From positions 112,605,888 to 112,669,887 of the forward strand of contig OW240912.1 in NCBI GenBank assembly GCA_933207985.1: DNA of 64,000 nucleotides. Reading direction: 5' to 3'. The stretch comes from Pelobates cultripes (lineage: Eukaryota > Chordata > Amphibia > Anura > Pelobatidae). Positions 35,201-47,456 of the stretch are shown piece after piece (the stretch's first letter is position 1; every line of letters begins with the position of its first letter). A model generated the notes under the pieces. It worked only from the letters and a program-made list of their open reading frames with translations. It made no database searches and was not told where the DNA came from. Made by a program: the position numbers and the translations under genes.

Positions 35201-35694
35201 CACTACTGGCTAACATGTCAATATTGTGATTAGCTCCTCCCCCTCATCCTGGTTGAGCTCTGGGTAAGCGGCAGGCAAGGCTGAGCCCTCTGGGGTAATC
35301 ATAGGATGTCTTAGCAGCCAATCAGCCAATCAGAGCCCTGATTGTAAGGAAGCCATTTATGGTGCTGGAGACTGCATGGAGCAATAACACACAGCTACCC
35401 CATGGTAATGTAGGAAAATAACTATTACGCACTATTACACACATCAACTACATCATGTTTTCCTAAATTCTGAAGCCCCCTGCTGTGATCTACCTCTGTC
35501 GTTATGCTGATGATTGATTAGAGTTTCGAAGCAAATGACCTGTATTCATTGACACAGTCAGACAATCTCATCATATGCGTTTATGGGGTACAACACCAAA
35601 CTCAGTCAGCGGTGGGTGGGTGGGTGGCAGTCTGAGTGATACTGTAAATTAGAAATATAACAGGAAGGGAGTGTGGGCAACTGACATGTAAAGT

Positions 35695-35851
35695 GTGTAT
35701 AGCAGGGGCCCTCAAACTCCGCCACCACAGATGTTGCTGAACTACAACTCCCATGATTCTCTGGCTATCTATGTAATTCAAAGAATCATGGGAGTTGTAG
35801 TTCAGCAACATCTCGGGGGGGGGGCAGAGTTTGAGGACCCCTGGTGTATAG
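35695..35851. mobile_element. Short hAT-type MITE with 8-bp target duplication
   Basis: The element body is 35703-35843 (141 bp). It begins CAGGGGCCCTCAAACTC and ends in the inverse, GAGTTTGAGGACCCCTG. GTGTATAG, an 8-bp target duplication, flanks it exactly (35695-35702 and 35844-35851). The middle is a second inverted repeat around TTGCTGAACTACAACTCCCA (about 35734) and its complement (about 35784), so the whole element folds back. It has no coding capacity; an hAT transposase must have moved it. Confidence 0.92.
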
Positions 35852-36079
35852 TATACAGAGTGGGGAATTGCAGAGTCCCCAGTAACATTCAGACTACTTA
35901 CGGGGAGTTTACAGATCCTGGTGTCTATAACCTATTTTTAATGTAAACACTGCCTTTTCAGAGAATACACCTGTTTTGTTGTTATTACATTATGTGAAGT
36001 TGTTCCTTGTGCCTGCTATTTGTTTTGTTTGCGCACATTTATATATACACATTTTTATGCATTTGTCTCTCCCTACCTA

Positions 36080-36135
36080 TTTCAGTGGACAGTTTGGCCC
36101 TCCAGAACAAACGTGTTTGACACCCCTGGTCTAGA
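36080..36135. repeat. hAT-like end fragment
   Basis: TTTGGCCCTCCAGAACAAAC and GTGTTTGACACCCCTGG resemble the right-end part of hAT elements. No partner end is visible. Confidence 0.4.
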
Positions 36136-36582
36136 GACTTGGGGAATATAATACTGTGTGGAAGCACTGGTGGATCTAGGGGGTGCACTCTGGTAAGTGT
36201 TCCCTCTGAGGCACTGGTGGCTGCAGGCTGATGAGGTTTTTGATAGAGCGGAGGTGCTGTGATGGGGTTTATTTGGTGGTTTATGGTGTAATGTAGATTG
36301 GGGTTCAGTTACATTATAAACTGGTATGGGGTTATTATGGCACACTTACGTCTAATAAAGATCAAACAGTATTAATGTGATTAACTATATACTACCTCCA
36401 TTTCCAGAAGTATAAGCAGAGGGTGTTTTACCCAAATATGAGTTAATTTCCAGGCTTATCACAATATTTGACCATAAAGCCAACAAGAGCTATAAGGCCA
36501 TTCTTAATAGTTGGTTCTTGCAGGCATGATAACAAATCATGGTAAATGTGTTTACCATGTTTATCAGCTGCATTGTGGCTAT

Positions 36583-38707
36583 TTAACCCCTTAAGGACCG
36601 AGGACGGTTCAGGACCGTCATCGGCATTTTTGCGTTGCCGACCGATGACGGTCCTGAACCGTCCTAACGGTCAGAGCTACTTACCTGATCGCCGTCGTTC
36701 CCCCGGCGGCGATCAGCATGGCTCCGGTTGTGGGGAGACTGCCTGCAGCCCAGACAGTCTCCCCACACTGATTTAGAACCCCTGTGGCCATGTGATCGCT
36801 TAACACAGCGATCACATGGTCACAATAGGTGTCCATAGTGCTGCCTGCAGGGGGACTGTCTGTGCTGACAGGCAGTCTCCCTGCTAGTGTAAAATCAAAA
36901 AATAAATTAAAGTTAGTGTTAATAAAAAAAATTAAAATAATTATATATGTGTATATATGATATATAGACATATATTATACCTATATAATATATGTCTATA
37001 TATCATATATATATAATGTCATACTAAGTGTATTTTTATATTAATATGTACTTATATTAATATAAATATACACTTATAATTAAATTACACACGTATATAT
37101 ATAATATATATAATAACTATATATATTGTATATATATATTATTATAAAATATAAATAATAAGTAATTTAAATTAAATAATTTTTTTAAATAATAATAAAA
37201 ATTTAAAAAAAAATTATATATCTATATGAAATTTTATTCTAACTGTATTTTAAAATTAATATATATATATTTATATCAAAATACACTTAGAATGAATTTG
37301 TATATATATCTATGTATATAAAAATAAATAAAAATAATAAGAAATATACATACGCCCATATACAAAATTACATAAATAATTATATAAATATACACGTAGA
37401 CTTCAAATATATAAATATGCATATATATTTAAATTCTACGTGCGTATTTATGTAATATTTTACATAATTCAGTAATTTTATTGATTGCAATTTGAGGGAC
37501 CTGCCTGCCAACCCAGGCCGAAATTCCAGAGAATTTAATTTGCTAGCACTGTATTTTACCCTGTAAGGTTCTAAGACACCCTAAAACCTGTACATGGGGG
37601 TACTGTTTTACTCGGGAGACTTCGCTGAACACAAATATTAGTGATTCAAAACAGTAAAACATATCACAGTGATGATATTGTCAGTGAAAGTTACTTTTTT
37701 TGCATTTTTCACACACAAACAGCACTTTTACTGATGATATAATTGTTGCGATACGTTTTCCAGTTTTAAACACTAATATTTGTGTTCAGCGATGTCTCCC
37801 GAGTAAAACAGTACCCCCCATGTACAGGTTTTATAGCATTTTTGAAAGTTACAAGGTCAAATATATGGGTCAAATATTTTTACATTGAAAATGGCCAGGT
37901 TGGTTACGTTGCTTTTGAGAGCGTATGGTAGCCCAGGAATGAGAATTACCCCCATGATGGCATACCATTTGCAAAAGAAGACAACCCAAGGTATTGCAAA
38001 TGGGGTATGTCCAGTCTTTTTAGTAACCACTTGGTCACAAACACTGGCCAAAATTAGCGTTCAATTTAGTTTTTTTACTTTTTCACACACAAACAAATAT
38101 GAATGCTTACTTTGGCCAGTGTTTTCGACTAAGTGGCTACTAAAAAAGACTGGACATACCCCATATTGAATACCCTGGGTTGTCTACTTTAAAAAAAATA
38201 TGTACATGTGGGTGTTATTCAGAGATTTATGACAGATAATAGTGTTACAATGTCACTATTGATAAATTTAAAAAATTTATGTTTTGAAACCGCAATATTC
38301 TACTTGTACCTATAGCCCTATAACATGCAAAAAAAAGCAAAAAAGCATGTAAACACAGGGTATTTTTAAACTCAGGACAAAATTTTGAATCTATTTAGCA
38401 GTTTTTTCATTCGCTTTTGTAGATGAGTAAAAGATTTTTCAAGTAAAAGTCAAAAAACATGTATTTTTTTCAATTTTTCATCAGATTTTTGTATTTTTTT
38501 TTTAAATTAAAATACATGAGATTATATAAATAATGGTATGTAAAGAAAGCCCATTTTGTCCTGAAAAATACAATATATAATTTGTATGGGAACAGTAAAT
38601 GAGAAAGCGGAAAATTACAGCCAAACACAAACACCACAAAAGTGTAAAAATATGCCTGGTCGCAAATGTACAACATCGCAAAAACAGTCCAGTCCTTAAG
38701 GGGTTAA
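36583..38707. mobile_element. piggyBac-like non-autonomous element, complete, 2.1 kb
   Basis: Termini are inverted: TTAACCCCTTAAGGAC at 36583 and GTCCTTAAGGGGTTAA ending at 38707, with TTAA at both outer edges, the piggyBac target. It has no transposase frame. Next to the left end is a GC-rich palindrome (ACGGTTCAGGACCGT-type, 36601-36670). Inside, two further pairs of inverted repeats occur: about 37588-37667 with 37750-37828, and about 38000-38070 with 38095-38170, each about 70-80 bases per arm. An AT-rich core (36900-37480) lies between them and the left palindrome. Confidence 0.8.
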
Positions 38708-38903
38708 ATCTTTTTCATCTCCTGTTGAAATAAACAGAAGCTGCTAACCACTATTCTGGATCCCATGTTAGACAGAAAACGTTACTACCTTGGATGCTTT
38801 CACTATCTACCAACACTTGAGAAAAATTGCTTTCACTATCTACCACTGAGAGAAATTGTATACTTGGACACTATTGCCCCCATAATAACTTTAATGTGCT
38901 GAA

Positions 38904-38992
38904 ATAAAGGAGCACTATAGTCAAAATATAAAAGAAAGAACGACAGGTCCCCAGGCCTTCTTCCTTGCTTTTATATTAATTTCCCCTTAAAA
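38904..38992. mobile_element. T2-like MITE left part, split by hAT insertion
   Basis: AAAGGAGCACTATAGTCAAA near 38906 is a T2-like terminus. The MITE interior appears to resume after 42350 (CTCAGTTCCAGCGCCGAGA). The two parts flank the hAT-like element exactly. Confidence 0.45.
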
Positions 38993-39159
38993 TAGGGATT
39001 TTTTAGAGCCGATACCGATAATCTGTGAACTTTCAGGCCGATAGCCGATAACTTGACGATATTCTGTACATTTACCATTTTGAAAAAATAAACTAATCCT
39101 AAAGGTAAATGCACAAAATATACATGCCACATGTAGTTGATGAAGTGTGTTTAGACAGG

Positions 39160-39771
39160 GGAGCTGTGTGTGTTTGTGTAGTGTGTATAGTGAATGCAGT
39201 GAGTATTTGTGTAGTGTGTATATATAGTGAATGTAGTGTTTGTGTAGTGTGTATGTGTGTGTGTATTTGTATAGAGTGTGTGTGTGTATACTGAATGCAG
39301 TGTGTTTGTGTAGTGTGTGTAGTGAATGCAGAATGTGTGTTTGTGTAGTGTGTATAGTGAATGCAGAGTGTGTGTTTGTGTAGTGTGTATAGTGAATGCA
39401 GAACGTGTTTGTGTAGTGAATGCAGAATGTGTTTGTGTAATGTGTATAGTGAATGCAGAGTGTGTGTTTGTGTAGTGTGTATAGTGAATGCAGAACATGT
39501 TTGTGTAGTGTGTGTAGTGAATGCAGAACATGTTTGTGTAGTGTGTATAGTGAATGCAGAATGTGTGTTTGTGTAGTGTGTATAGTGAATGCAGAACGTG
39601 TTTGTGTAGTGTGTGTAGTGAATGCAGAATGTGTGTTTGTGTAGTGTGTGTAGTGAATGCAGAATGTGTGTATGTGTAGTGTGTGTAGTGAATGCAGAAT
39701 GTGTGTTTGTGTAGTGTGTATGTAATGCAGTGTATGTGTGTGTGTAATGCTGTTTGTGTGTGTGTATGTAA

Positions 39772-39807
<36 letters not shown>

Positions 39808-39850
39808 TGTGTGTATATGTAATGCAGTGTGTGTGTTTGTGTAAAATGGG
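39160..39850. repeat. GTGTAGTGTGTATAGTGAATGCAG minisatellite
   Basis: Units of about 45 bases combining TGTGTTTGTGTAGTGTGTA and TAGTGAATGCAGAA repeat about twelve times between 39300 and 39720, with GT runs on the right. Open frames on the minus strand, rich in His, Thr, Tyr and Ile, are products of the array. Confidence 0.9.
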
Positions 39851-39972
39851 GGTGGGGAGGGGCATTTTTTATGTTCATTTTTTTTATATTTAAATTGTGT
39901 TTTTTTAGTTCCCCCTCCCTGCTTTTTACCAGGGAGGGGGGATATAGTATTCCCTGGTGGTCCGGTGGCTTG

Positions 39973-41990
39973 TTAACCTCTTAAGGACGGAGCCAAATGT
40001 ACACGTTGTGAACGAAACAAAATGTAAACAAAACCTGGCATTTGCGCTACATGTCTGTCCAACCGTAATTCACCTCTTTCATATTAAATGCACCCACCCT
40101 TATTATATATCATTTTATTCAGGGGCTTTCATTTAATATGAAATATTTAGCTATGAAACATAATTTAATATGAAAAAATGGGAGAAAATAAGAATTTTTT
40201 AAATTTTTTTAGTTCTACATGACATTTTAACTGTCAATGTCATAATACTGTTTGCTTTTACTGCAATAAAATACACATATTTGTATTCAGCAAAGTCTCA
40301 CGTGTAAAACAGTATCCCCTATGTACAGGTTTTATGGCGTTTTGGGAAGTTACAGGGTCAAATATAGCACGTTACATTTGAAATTGAAATTCGCCAGATT
40401 GGTTACGTTGCCTTTGGGACTTTATAGTAGCCAGGAATGAAATTTACACCCATAATGGCATACCATTTGCAATAGTAGACAACCCAAGGTATTGCAAATG
40501 GGGTATGTCCAGTCTTTTTTAGTAGCCATTTGGTCACAAACATTGGCCAAAGTTAGCGTTAGTATTTGTTTGTGTGTGAAAAATGCAAAAAACTGCCAAT
40601 TTTGGCCAGTGTTTGTGACTAAGTGGCTACTAAAAAAGACTGGACATACCCAGTTTGCAATACCTTGGGTTGTCTACTATTGCAAATGGTATGCCATCAT
40701 AGGGGTAATTTTCATTCTCGGGCTACCATAGGGTCTCAAAGGCACCGTAACCAATCTGGCGAATTTTAATGTGAAAAAAATGAAACGCAAGCCTTATATT
40801 TGACGCTGTAACTTTTGAAAACACCATAAAACCTGTACATGAGGGGTACTCTGGAGACTTCGCAGAACACAAATATTTGTGTTTCAAAACAGTAAAAAGT
40901 ATCACAGCAATAATATCGTCCGTGTAAGTGCTGTTTGTGCATGAAAAAAGCAAAAAACTTCACTTTTACTGGCGATATCATCGTTGTAATACATTTTACT
41001 GTTTTGAAACACTAATATTTGTGTTCAGCGAAGTCTCCAGAGTAGAACAGTACCCCCCATGTACAGTTTTATGGTGTCTTGGAAAGTTATAGGATTAAAT
41101 ATAGTGCTAGCCAATTAAATTCCCTTTACTTTCGGCATTGGGTTGTCAGGCAGGTCCCGCTAATTGTAATTAATTAAGATACCTAATAATGTAAAAATAT
41201 CACATAAATATATATGTAGAATTAATATATGTATATATATACGTATGTGAATCTATATGTGTATATCTATATAATTTTTTTAAATATTTTTATTTATATA
41301 TATAGGTATATATATATAGTGATATATACGTATATATTTAAGTATGTAGATATATATATTATTTTGTTCTACGTGTATTTTGATATAAATATATATATAT
41401 TAATAGCACAATACAGTTAGAACGAAATAACACACATCTATATATTTAAAAAAAAAAAATTATTATTTTTTTAATTTTATTTTTTAACGTATTTACATAT
41501 TTAATTTTTTTATATTATATATAAATATATATATAACAATAATTATATATATATTTAATCAGTATCCGTCTACGTGTAATTTGATATTAATATATATATA
41601 TAAGTATATATATATTAATAGTAAAATACACCTAGACGGTGTACGTGTGTGTATATGTATATGTGTGTATATATACTTAGATCATATATATATAATATAT
41701 ATGATCTAAGTATATATATATATTTTTTTTTTTACACTAATAAATTTAATTTTATTTTTATTTTCAGCCAGCAGGGGGACCACCTGCTGGCAATGCAGGA
41801 GGCAGCCTACCCGGCCATGTGATTGTGGGGTCCTCGCAAGGACCCCACTCTCACATGGCCGGGGGGCACCGGAGGAGGAGGATCTGCCGCGGGGAGGCGT
41901 ACAATTACGCCGGGGGGGGGGCGTACAATTTTTTAAAGTAAGTAAACAAAAAACGGAGGGCGTACAATTATGCCCGGCGGCGTTTAGAGC
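39973..41990. mobile_element. piggyBac-like element nested in the hAT-like element
   Basis: TTAACCTCTTAAGGACGGAG at 39973 matches the left terminus of the 36583 copy. Core blocks recur: AGTAGACAACCC, GGGTATGTCCAGTCTTTTT and GTTTTGAAACACTAATATTT, in the same inverted pairs. AT-rich DNA fills 41170-41750. I cannot place the right terminus; GTACAATTATGCCCGG near 41960 may be close to it. Confidence 0.6.
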
Positions 41991-42349
41991 CGCCTAAAAT
42001 ACCTTTAAAAAAAAAAAATTACCTTGCCAGCAGCTCCTCCAGCTCCCCAGTGTAAACCTCGCTGCCTTTAGTGCTGCGTGGAGCGTTGCCATGGTAACCT
42101 GTGGCAACGCTCTGTGGCTACGGGTCTCGCGAGATTTAGACATGGAGCTGCAGGAGCTGCTGGCAAGGTAAGTCAGCGCTTGCTGCTGGCCCCCCCAGGA
42201 CCGCCGGGCTTGTGATGAGCCTGGCGGTCCTAGGAGTTATTATCAGCAATATCGGTATCTATATTGGCCGATACCGATATTGCTGAAAATACCGAATATC
42301 GGCCGATTACATCGGTAAAACCGATAATCGGTCGATCCCTACCTTAAAA

Positions 42350-42590
42350 ATAAATAAATTAGAGTGTTTATCATAATAAAAACATACCTCAGTTCCAGCG
42401 CCGAGATCCTCAGCAGGCTTCGCCCCATTTTTTGTCAAAATTACGATTTAGCAGGTCTCAATCAGACTTAGAGAAAAGCCTCACCGCTTTGAGGTGGGCA
42501 TGCGCGGGTTTGTGCTGCACCAATCGTGTTCTTTATAGAGTGGCATTGAAATTAATTCCGCTCTATGAGAGAAGACTAAGCGCTTTGAAA
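42350..42590. mobile_element. T2-like MITE interior, right side of split element
   Basis: Resembles the interior of T2-like MITEs (CAGTTCCAGCGCCGAGATCC and similar blocks). It has no right terminus before the minisatellite. Confidence 0.35.
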
Positions 42591-42870
42591 CCCTCACATA
42601 CAAATGCAATGTGTGTGCGTGGGTGCAGTGTGTTTGTGAGGGGTACAATGTGTGTGAGGGTTGCAATGTGTGAGGGTTTAATGTGTTTGAGAGGGGTTCA
42701 CTGTGTTTGTGAGGGGTTCAAAGTGTGTGTGAGGGGTTCAAAGTGTGTGTATAAGGAATGCAATGTGTGTGCTTGTGATGGGTGCAATGTGTGTGTGTTT
42801 GTATGTGAAGGGTGCAATGTGTAGGTGTGTAAGAGGTGCAAGGTGTGTGGGGAGGGGGGGCGGATGGGAG
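42590..42870. repeat. GTGTGTGAGGGGTTCAA minisatellite
   Basis: Variants of GGGTGCAATGTGTGTG and GAGGGGTTCAAAGTGTGTGT alternate for about 270 bases. Open frames here are repeat products. Confidence 0.85.
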
Positions 42871-43328
42871 CAAAGCCACTCAGCAAAAAACATGAACATA
42901 TAAATATATATTTGATTTAATTTAAAAAAACACATAAAGGTTATATCCTACCTCCCCTCTTACCTATGGCCAGGGAAGGGGGACATTACAAGCCCTGGTG
43001 GTCTGGTGGAGTGTGAACTCTAGCCTGCAGCTCCTCCAGCTGGAGTTGACTCTCAGAAAATCTAGTCGGAGCTCTGCCATTGTAACAGCAACAATGCTCC
43101 GAGCTTACGAGAGGAAAATCCAGAGCCAGAATGAATTACCAGTGGGCTAGTGAGGGAGATCTTTGATCTCCCCATCGCCCATCATGGCATGTAGCAGCAC
43201 CGGCACTTGGATATTGTGGCCCTGCATGGACGGGCAGTAGAGGTCCTCTGATCTCTGTCGGCCTCAGCCCACGACCATCGCAGCACACCAGGCATTTGCT
43301 CGATGGCTAGTTGTGGCCTGAATAGATA
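42871..43328. other. No gene seen
   Basis: Non-coding, mixed composition, with no bounded repeat. Confidence 0.4.
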
Positions 43329-43530
43329 TACAGTCAGGTCCATAAACATTGGGACATCGACACAATTCTAATTTTTTTGGCTCTATACACAAACACAATG
43401 GGTTTGAAATGAAGCAAACAAGATGTGCTTTAACTGCAGACTTTCAGCTTTAGTTTGAGGGTATTTACATCCAAATTGAACGGTGTAGGAATTACAACAG
43501 TTTATAAATGTGCCTCCCACTTTTTAAGGG
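43329..43530. mobile_element. Tc1/mariner-type terminal fragment
   Basis: ACAGTCAGGTCCATAAACAT followed by TTGGGACATCGACAC is the known end of a Tc1/mariner group abundant in fish and frogs. The GTATTTACATCCAAATTG block follows. Only about 200 bases remain and no transposase is present. Confidence 0.6.
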
Positions 43531-44070
43531 ACCAAAAAGGTGTGTGTGCGTCTGTCAGTGTGTGTGCGTCTGTCAGTGTGTGTCCTTGACAGGAAGGGGT
43601 GGGCAAAATTTAAATTAGGGGTGGGGGTCGTCCTGCCTAGGGCAGCCCAAATCCTAAATACACCACTGGTTAGGAAGTGTCCCTTCAAATAAAATGTATG
43701 TAAGTAAAGGGCACAAGTACTCATCAAACACTTTTTTTCTTGAAATACACACAAGCCACAAAATAATGCGTCCAAAGCTGTGTGATGAAATCAGTGGACA
43801 TAATCTTAAGGACGCAAAATTTTAACAGACATTAACCCTATATTGGTTTGATTTAGTATTAGTTCACTAAACTACTGCTTGGTGACTATCAGAATACATT
43901 TAATCCCATCAGTTAATGTATAATATAAATTGTTAGCAATTGAGAATTACAACTTAATTATTTTAAAACATGTTTTAACAGCCAAAGTGAGAATTTAAAG
44001 TGAATTTCAAACAATTTCAACCTGGAATATTCTCTAATCCAGAGGTGCTTTCAGTTTGGCTACTTTGTCT
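43531..44070. other. Short GT repeat and hAT-like end, otherwise no feature
   Basis: GTGTGTGCGTCTGTCA repeats occur near 43541-43580. CCTAAATACACCACTGG at about 43653-43669 resembles the inner-to-outer end of a hAT-like element (compare CAGTGGCGTA at 54209). The rest to 44070 is AT-rich. Confidence 0.4.
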
Positions 44071-44605
44071 TTAAAGGGACACTATAAGCACCCATAGCAT
44101 TTCATCTCATTGACGTGGTCTGTGTGCAGTGTCTCTGTTCCCCTTAGTCCTGCTGAGTAAAACATTGCAGTTTTAGAGAAGCTGCAATGTTTACTTTGCA
44201 GGGTTAAGACTGCCCCTAGTGGCTGTCTACCAGAAATGCTTCCTGCAGTTTCACGGAGTTTGACTTTATAAAACAACTCTGGATGTCCTCATGCTTTGCA
44301 TCCAGCGACATCCATCATCAAGCAAAGCCACAAAGGAAAGCATTGAATCAATACTTCCCTATGGGAAGGCCTAATGTGCGTGAAGCACTTGTTGTGCATG
44401 CGCGCTTGGTCCCACCTATCGGCGGAGGAGGAGCCCACCCCAGCACCAAGCGGCCTTGGTGCTGGAATTACGTAAATGAAAAGGTAAGAGAAAAGTCAGT
44501 GTTTACATTGCTGGCTAGTTACACCTCTAGTGACAGTCACTTAGATGGCCACTAGTGGTGCTTCCTGTGTCAGTGCTGCATTGTGTTTGGGTGTTTTGGC
44601 TGTTA
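44071..44605. mobile_element. T2-like MITE, right-truncated
   Basis: TTAAAGGGACACTATAAGCA at 44071, with the GGCTGTCTACC and AGGAAAGCATTGAATCAATA blocks of the family. No right terminus with TTAA can be found. Confidence 0.65.
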
Positions 44606-45750
44606 TATTGTATATATTCATGAGTAGTTTGTGGTATTGTGTGTGATACCTATGAATGTGGGCTCTGTATGAGGACTGCTTGTTGAATTTTGTTGATGAT
44701 ATGTCACATTGTGTGTTTGGTGGTATGTGTATGTGCGGGGCTGCTTGTGGTATTGCATGTGAGAGGCTGCTTATGGAGTTGTGTGCATGTATGTGGATTG
44801 TTAGTGGTATTGTGTTTGTGTGGACTGTGTGTGGGCTGTTTGTATTAACTGTATGAGGGGAGGCTTATTCTGCAGCCCTGTTTATATCAAGGCGTATGGG
44901 TGGCTTCCTTGAGGTCCTGTGCTGTAGGCTGCTCTACACCAGAGCAGATTCATGTTCACAAGTGCTTGGAGGAAATTTACAGAGATCACTTCCTCTAAGT
45001 ACTGCAATGTGTAAATTGAGGATTGTCCCTCACCACCTACAGTCACCGCTCAGGTTACACGAGCAGATAACTGATGTCCAACTGGGACTCCTGATAGGGC
45101 AGAGCCTCTTTGGCTCTGGAAGATTTGAGTGCATGTGCACAAGATAGTACCATAATTAAAAAAAAAAATTGTCACCATGTCACCTCCGTGGGTCTGTATT
45201 AAATAATTTCTGCAACTAAAGAAAAAACCTCAGAATTGATTGCAATATTAGTCTGCATTACCGACCGCCCGTGCCTGTGCCTGCCAGCCCAGCCAGCAGT
45301 AGCCCCAGTGGACCCCAGGGAAGAATCCACTCCTGCACTCCCAAAGGTAGGGAGGCTGGGTGGATTGAACTTTAAAAAAAATGCCCGAGTCTTGTTATGC
45401 CTAGGGCAGCACAAAACCAGAATACACTGTCAGTATGGCCACACAAAAAAGGAAATGAGGTAGCACAAAGGATGTTTGAATCCCAATTATATAATGATTT
45501 TCATCAATTGTGGAGGTTTGGAAAAGAAGATGGTATGAGGGTATACTTAAGAATGGATTTGGAGAGAGGCAGATAAGAGTGAGGAACGGAAAACCATTAA
45601 AGGGGAACAAAAAAAGATTTCATATTGCATGTTTTCTGGAAACATAAGTATATTAACAGAATAGAAGAGGGGAAGAGTCTGCGCTAACTCAAAAGAGCAG
45701 CAACCCTAAAAGGGAATCCCTCACGAAACCCTTTGGAAACAAGAAGGTAC
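44606..45750. other. GT-rich tract and non-coding DNA
   Basis: 44606-44860 is GT-rich. From 44870 to 45440 there is hAT-like end text (GCCTAGGGCAGCACAAAACC, near 45400) but no bounded element. No convincing gene; the frames of up to 83 residues lack any family feature. Confidence 0.4.
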
Positions 45751-45756
45751 AAAAAA

Positions 45757-46765
45757 AAAGAGGAGTTAAGGGCTGCGCTTTGACTAAAATAAATAAAAAG
45801 GATAAAAACAATTAAAGTTTATCCGAATAAAAAATATAAATTAAAACAGTCTCACTGGTGTGTAGTAATATAATATAAGTCCTCAAGTGTCGCTCCGTCC
45901 TTATGGTAGGTAGTCCATATATGTGAAGACAAAAATAAGAGAAAAAAAAGCTTCCAATGGTGAAATATTGTATGTCCAAAATATGGTATATATTCAAAGG
46001 AAAGGTATTTCACTCACATATGTTGGAGCTTTTAACCAGCTCTAGGAGAAGAGGCACTTAGTGGTTTAATCCCCACTATCGGATATACTTAAACTGTTGG
46101 TCCGTCCGTCCGGCTTGAAAATGGCAGGACAAAGTGTATCCCGTCCAAAGAAATCCTGAGGTGGGGATAATTCCACCAGTGCTGTGGCAATAGAGCAGTA
46201 CCTGTCTGCTCTATTTTTGTAAGTATAACTTATTTTAACTTATTACTGTGTTGTTCATACTGAGAGCACTATCTGCTGTTTTATATATCTTGTGGACATC
46301 CACTATCCAATATCGGAGAGGCGGACCTATCTCCCCAGCATTACGAATACGCACATCCGAGTAAATCCTAACCTACATCAAAGAAATCTCAAGCCGGACG
46401 GACGGACCAACCGTTTAAGTATATCCGATAGTGGGGATTAAACCACTAAGTGCCTCTTCTCCTAGAGCTGGTTAAAAGCTCCAACAAATGCGAGTGAAAT
46501 ACCTTTCCTTTGAATATATACCATATTTTGGACATACAATATTTCACCATTGGAAGCTTTTTTTTCCCCCTTTTTTTTTCTCTTAATTTTGTCTTCACAT
46601 ATATGGACTACCTACCATAAGGACGGAGCGACACTTGAGGACTTATATTATATTACTACACACCAGTGAGACTGTTTTAATTTATATTTTTTATTCGGAT
46701 AAACTTAAATTGTTTTTATCCTTTTTATTTATTTTAGTTAAAGCGCAGCCCTTAACTCCTCTTTT
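45757..46765. mobile_element. Fold-back element with about 365-bp inverted arms
   Basis: The left arm (about 45757-46119) is the near-complete reverse complement of the right arm (about 46390-46765). Matching anchor points include AGGAGTTAAGGGCTGCGCTT with AAGCGCAGCCCTTAACTCCT, and GGTCCGTCCGTCCGGCTT with AAGCCGGACGGACGGACC. The spacer is about 270 bases. There is no open frame of note. Arms this long with few mismatches imply a young fold-back transposon or a recent inverted duplication. No clear target duplication is visible. Confidence 0.85.
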
Positions 46766-46774
46766 ATAAGTATA

Positions 46775-47456
46775 TTAACCCCTAACCAAAAAATGGTTGT
46801 TAAGGACCGCAGAAAACATGCACTTATCTGATCGCTGGCGATCCCCCGCCAGCGATCACGATGTGGGGACTTGCCTGGCATCCCAGGCAGTCCCCCTGCG
46901 GCTGATCCAGTCCTCCGGGCCCTGTGATCGCAGGTCCCTCGCGATCACATGGCTGGATAGCTGGCTTGTGCAGTGCTCTCAGGAAGTCCCCCTAGAGCCT
47001 GAAAAAAAGTTTTTAAAAGTTAGTAAAAGTTAAATAAAAGTTTATAAAGTACATAAAAAGTACTTAGATTATATATATATTATATATACATATATAATAT
47101 ATATATAATCTAAGTACTTTTACATACACAATCCATTATTCTAGGTGTATTTTAATATTAATATATATAGAATTATATAAATATTAATATTAAAATACAC
47201 TTAGAATGACGTGTATATATATATATATATATATATAACATTATATATATAAAATAAAAATAGTAAATTGAAAAAAAAATGAAAAAATAATAAAATGAAA
47301 TTGAAAAAAAATTATATACTGGTTTAAATTTGTTCTAACTGTATTTTGATTTATATATATATATATATATATTTATAAATAAATCAAAATACATTTAGAA
47401 TGACGTTATAAATACATATATGTATCTCTATATCTCTATCTATCTATATATATAGT
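46775..47456. mobile_element. piggyBac-like element, left part
   Basis: TTAACCCCTAACCAAAAAAT at 46775, then GGTTGTTAAGGACCG. A GC-rich hairpin GATCGCTGGCGATC/CGCCAGCGATC follows, then an AT-rich core to 47456. It appears to be continued at about 50100 (see 50100-51370). Confidence 0.6.

Larger units (their letters stand above)
38985..42349. mobile_element. hAT-like element, 3.35 kb, with 8-bp target duplication
   Basis: CCTTAAAA occurs at 38985-38992 and 42342-42349, directly outside TAGGGAT at the left (38993) and ATCCCTA at the right (42335-42341). Next to the ends are several GCCGATACCGATAATC-type motifs on both sides, giving further partial inversion. No transposase frame is present, so the element is non-autonomous. 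The inside holds a minisatellite and a piggyBac-like element, probably later insertions. Confidence 0.83.

Noticed and set aside
38987..39878. Minus-strand frames of 259-292 residues rich in His, Thr and Tyr
   Set aside because: They translate the GTGTAGTGTGTATAGTGAATGC minisatellite in two frames.
41640..41720. Palindrome around ATCATATATATATAATATATATGAT as a regulatory site
   Set aside because: AT-rich palindromes of this kind arise easily in the AT core of the piggyBac-like elements.
42590..42870. Repeats with regular spacing as a CRISPR array
   Set aside because: Units are degenerate, contiguous and GT-rich with no unique spacers; the organism is a vertebrate.
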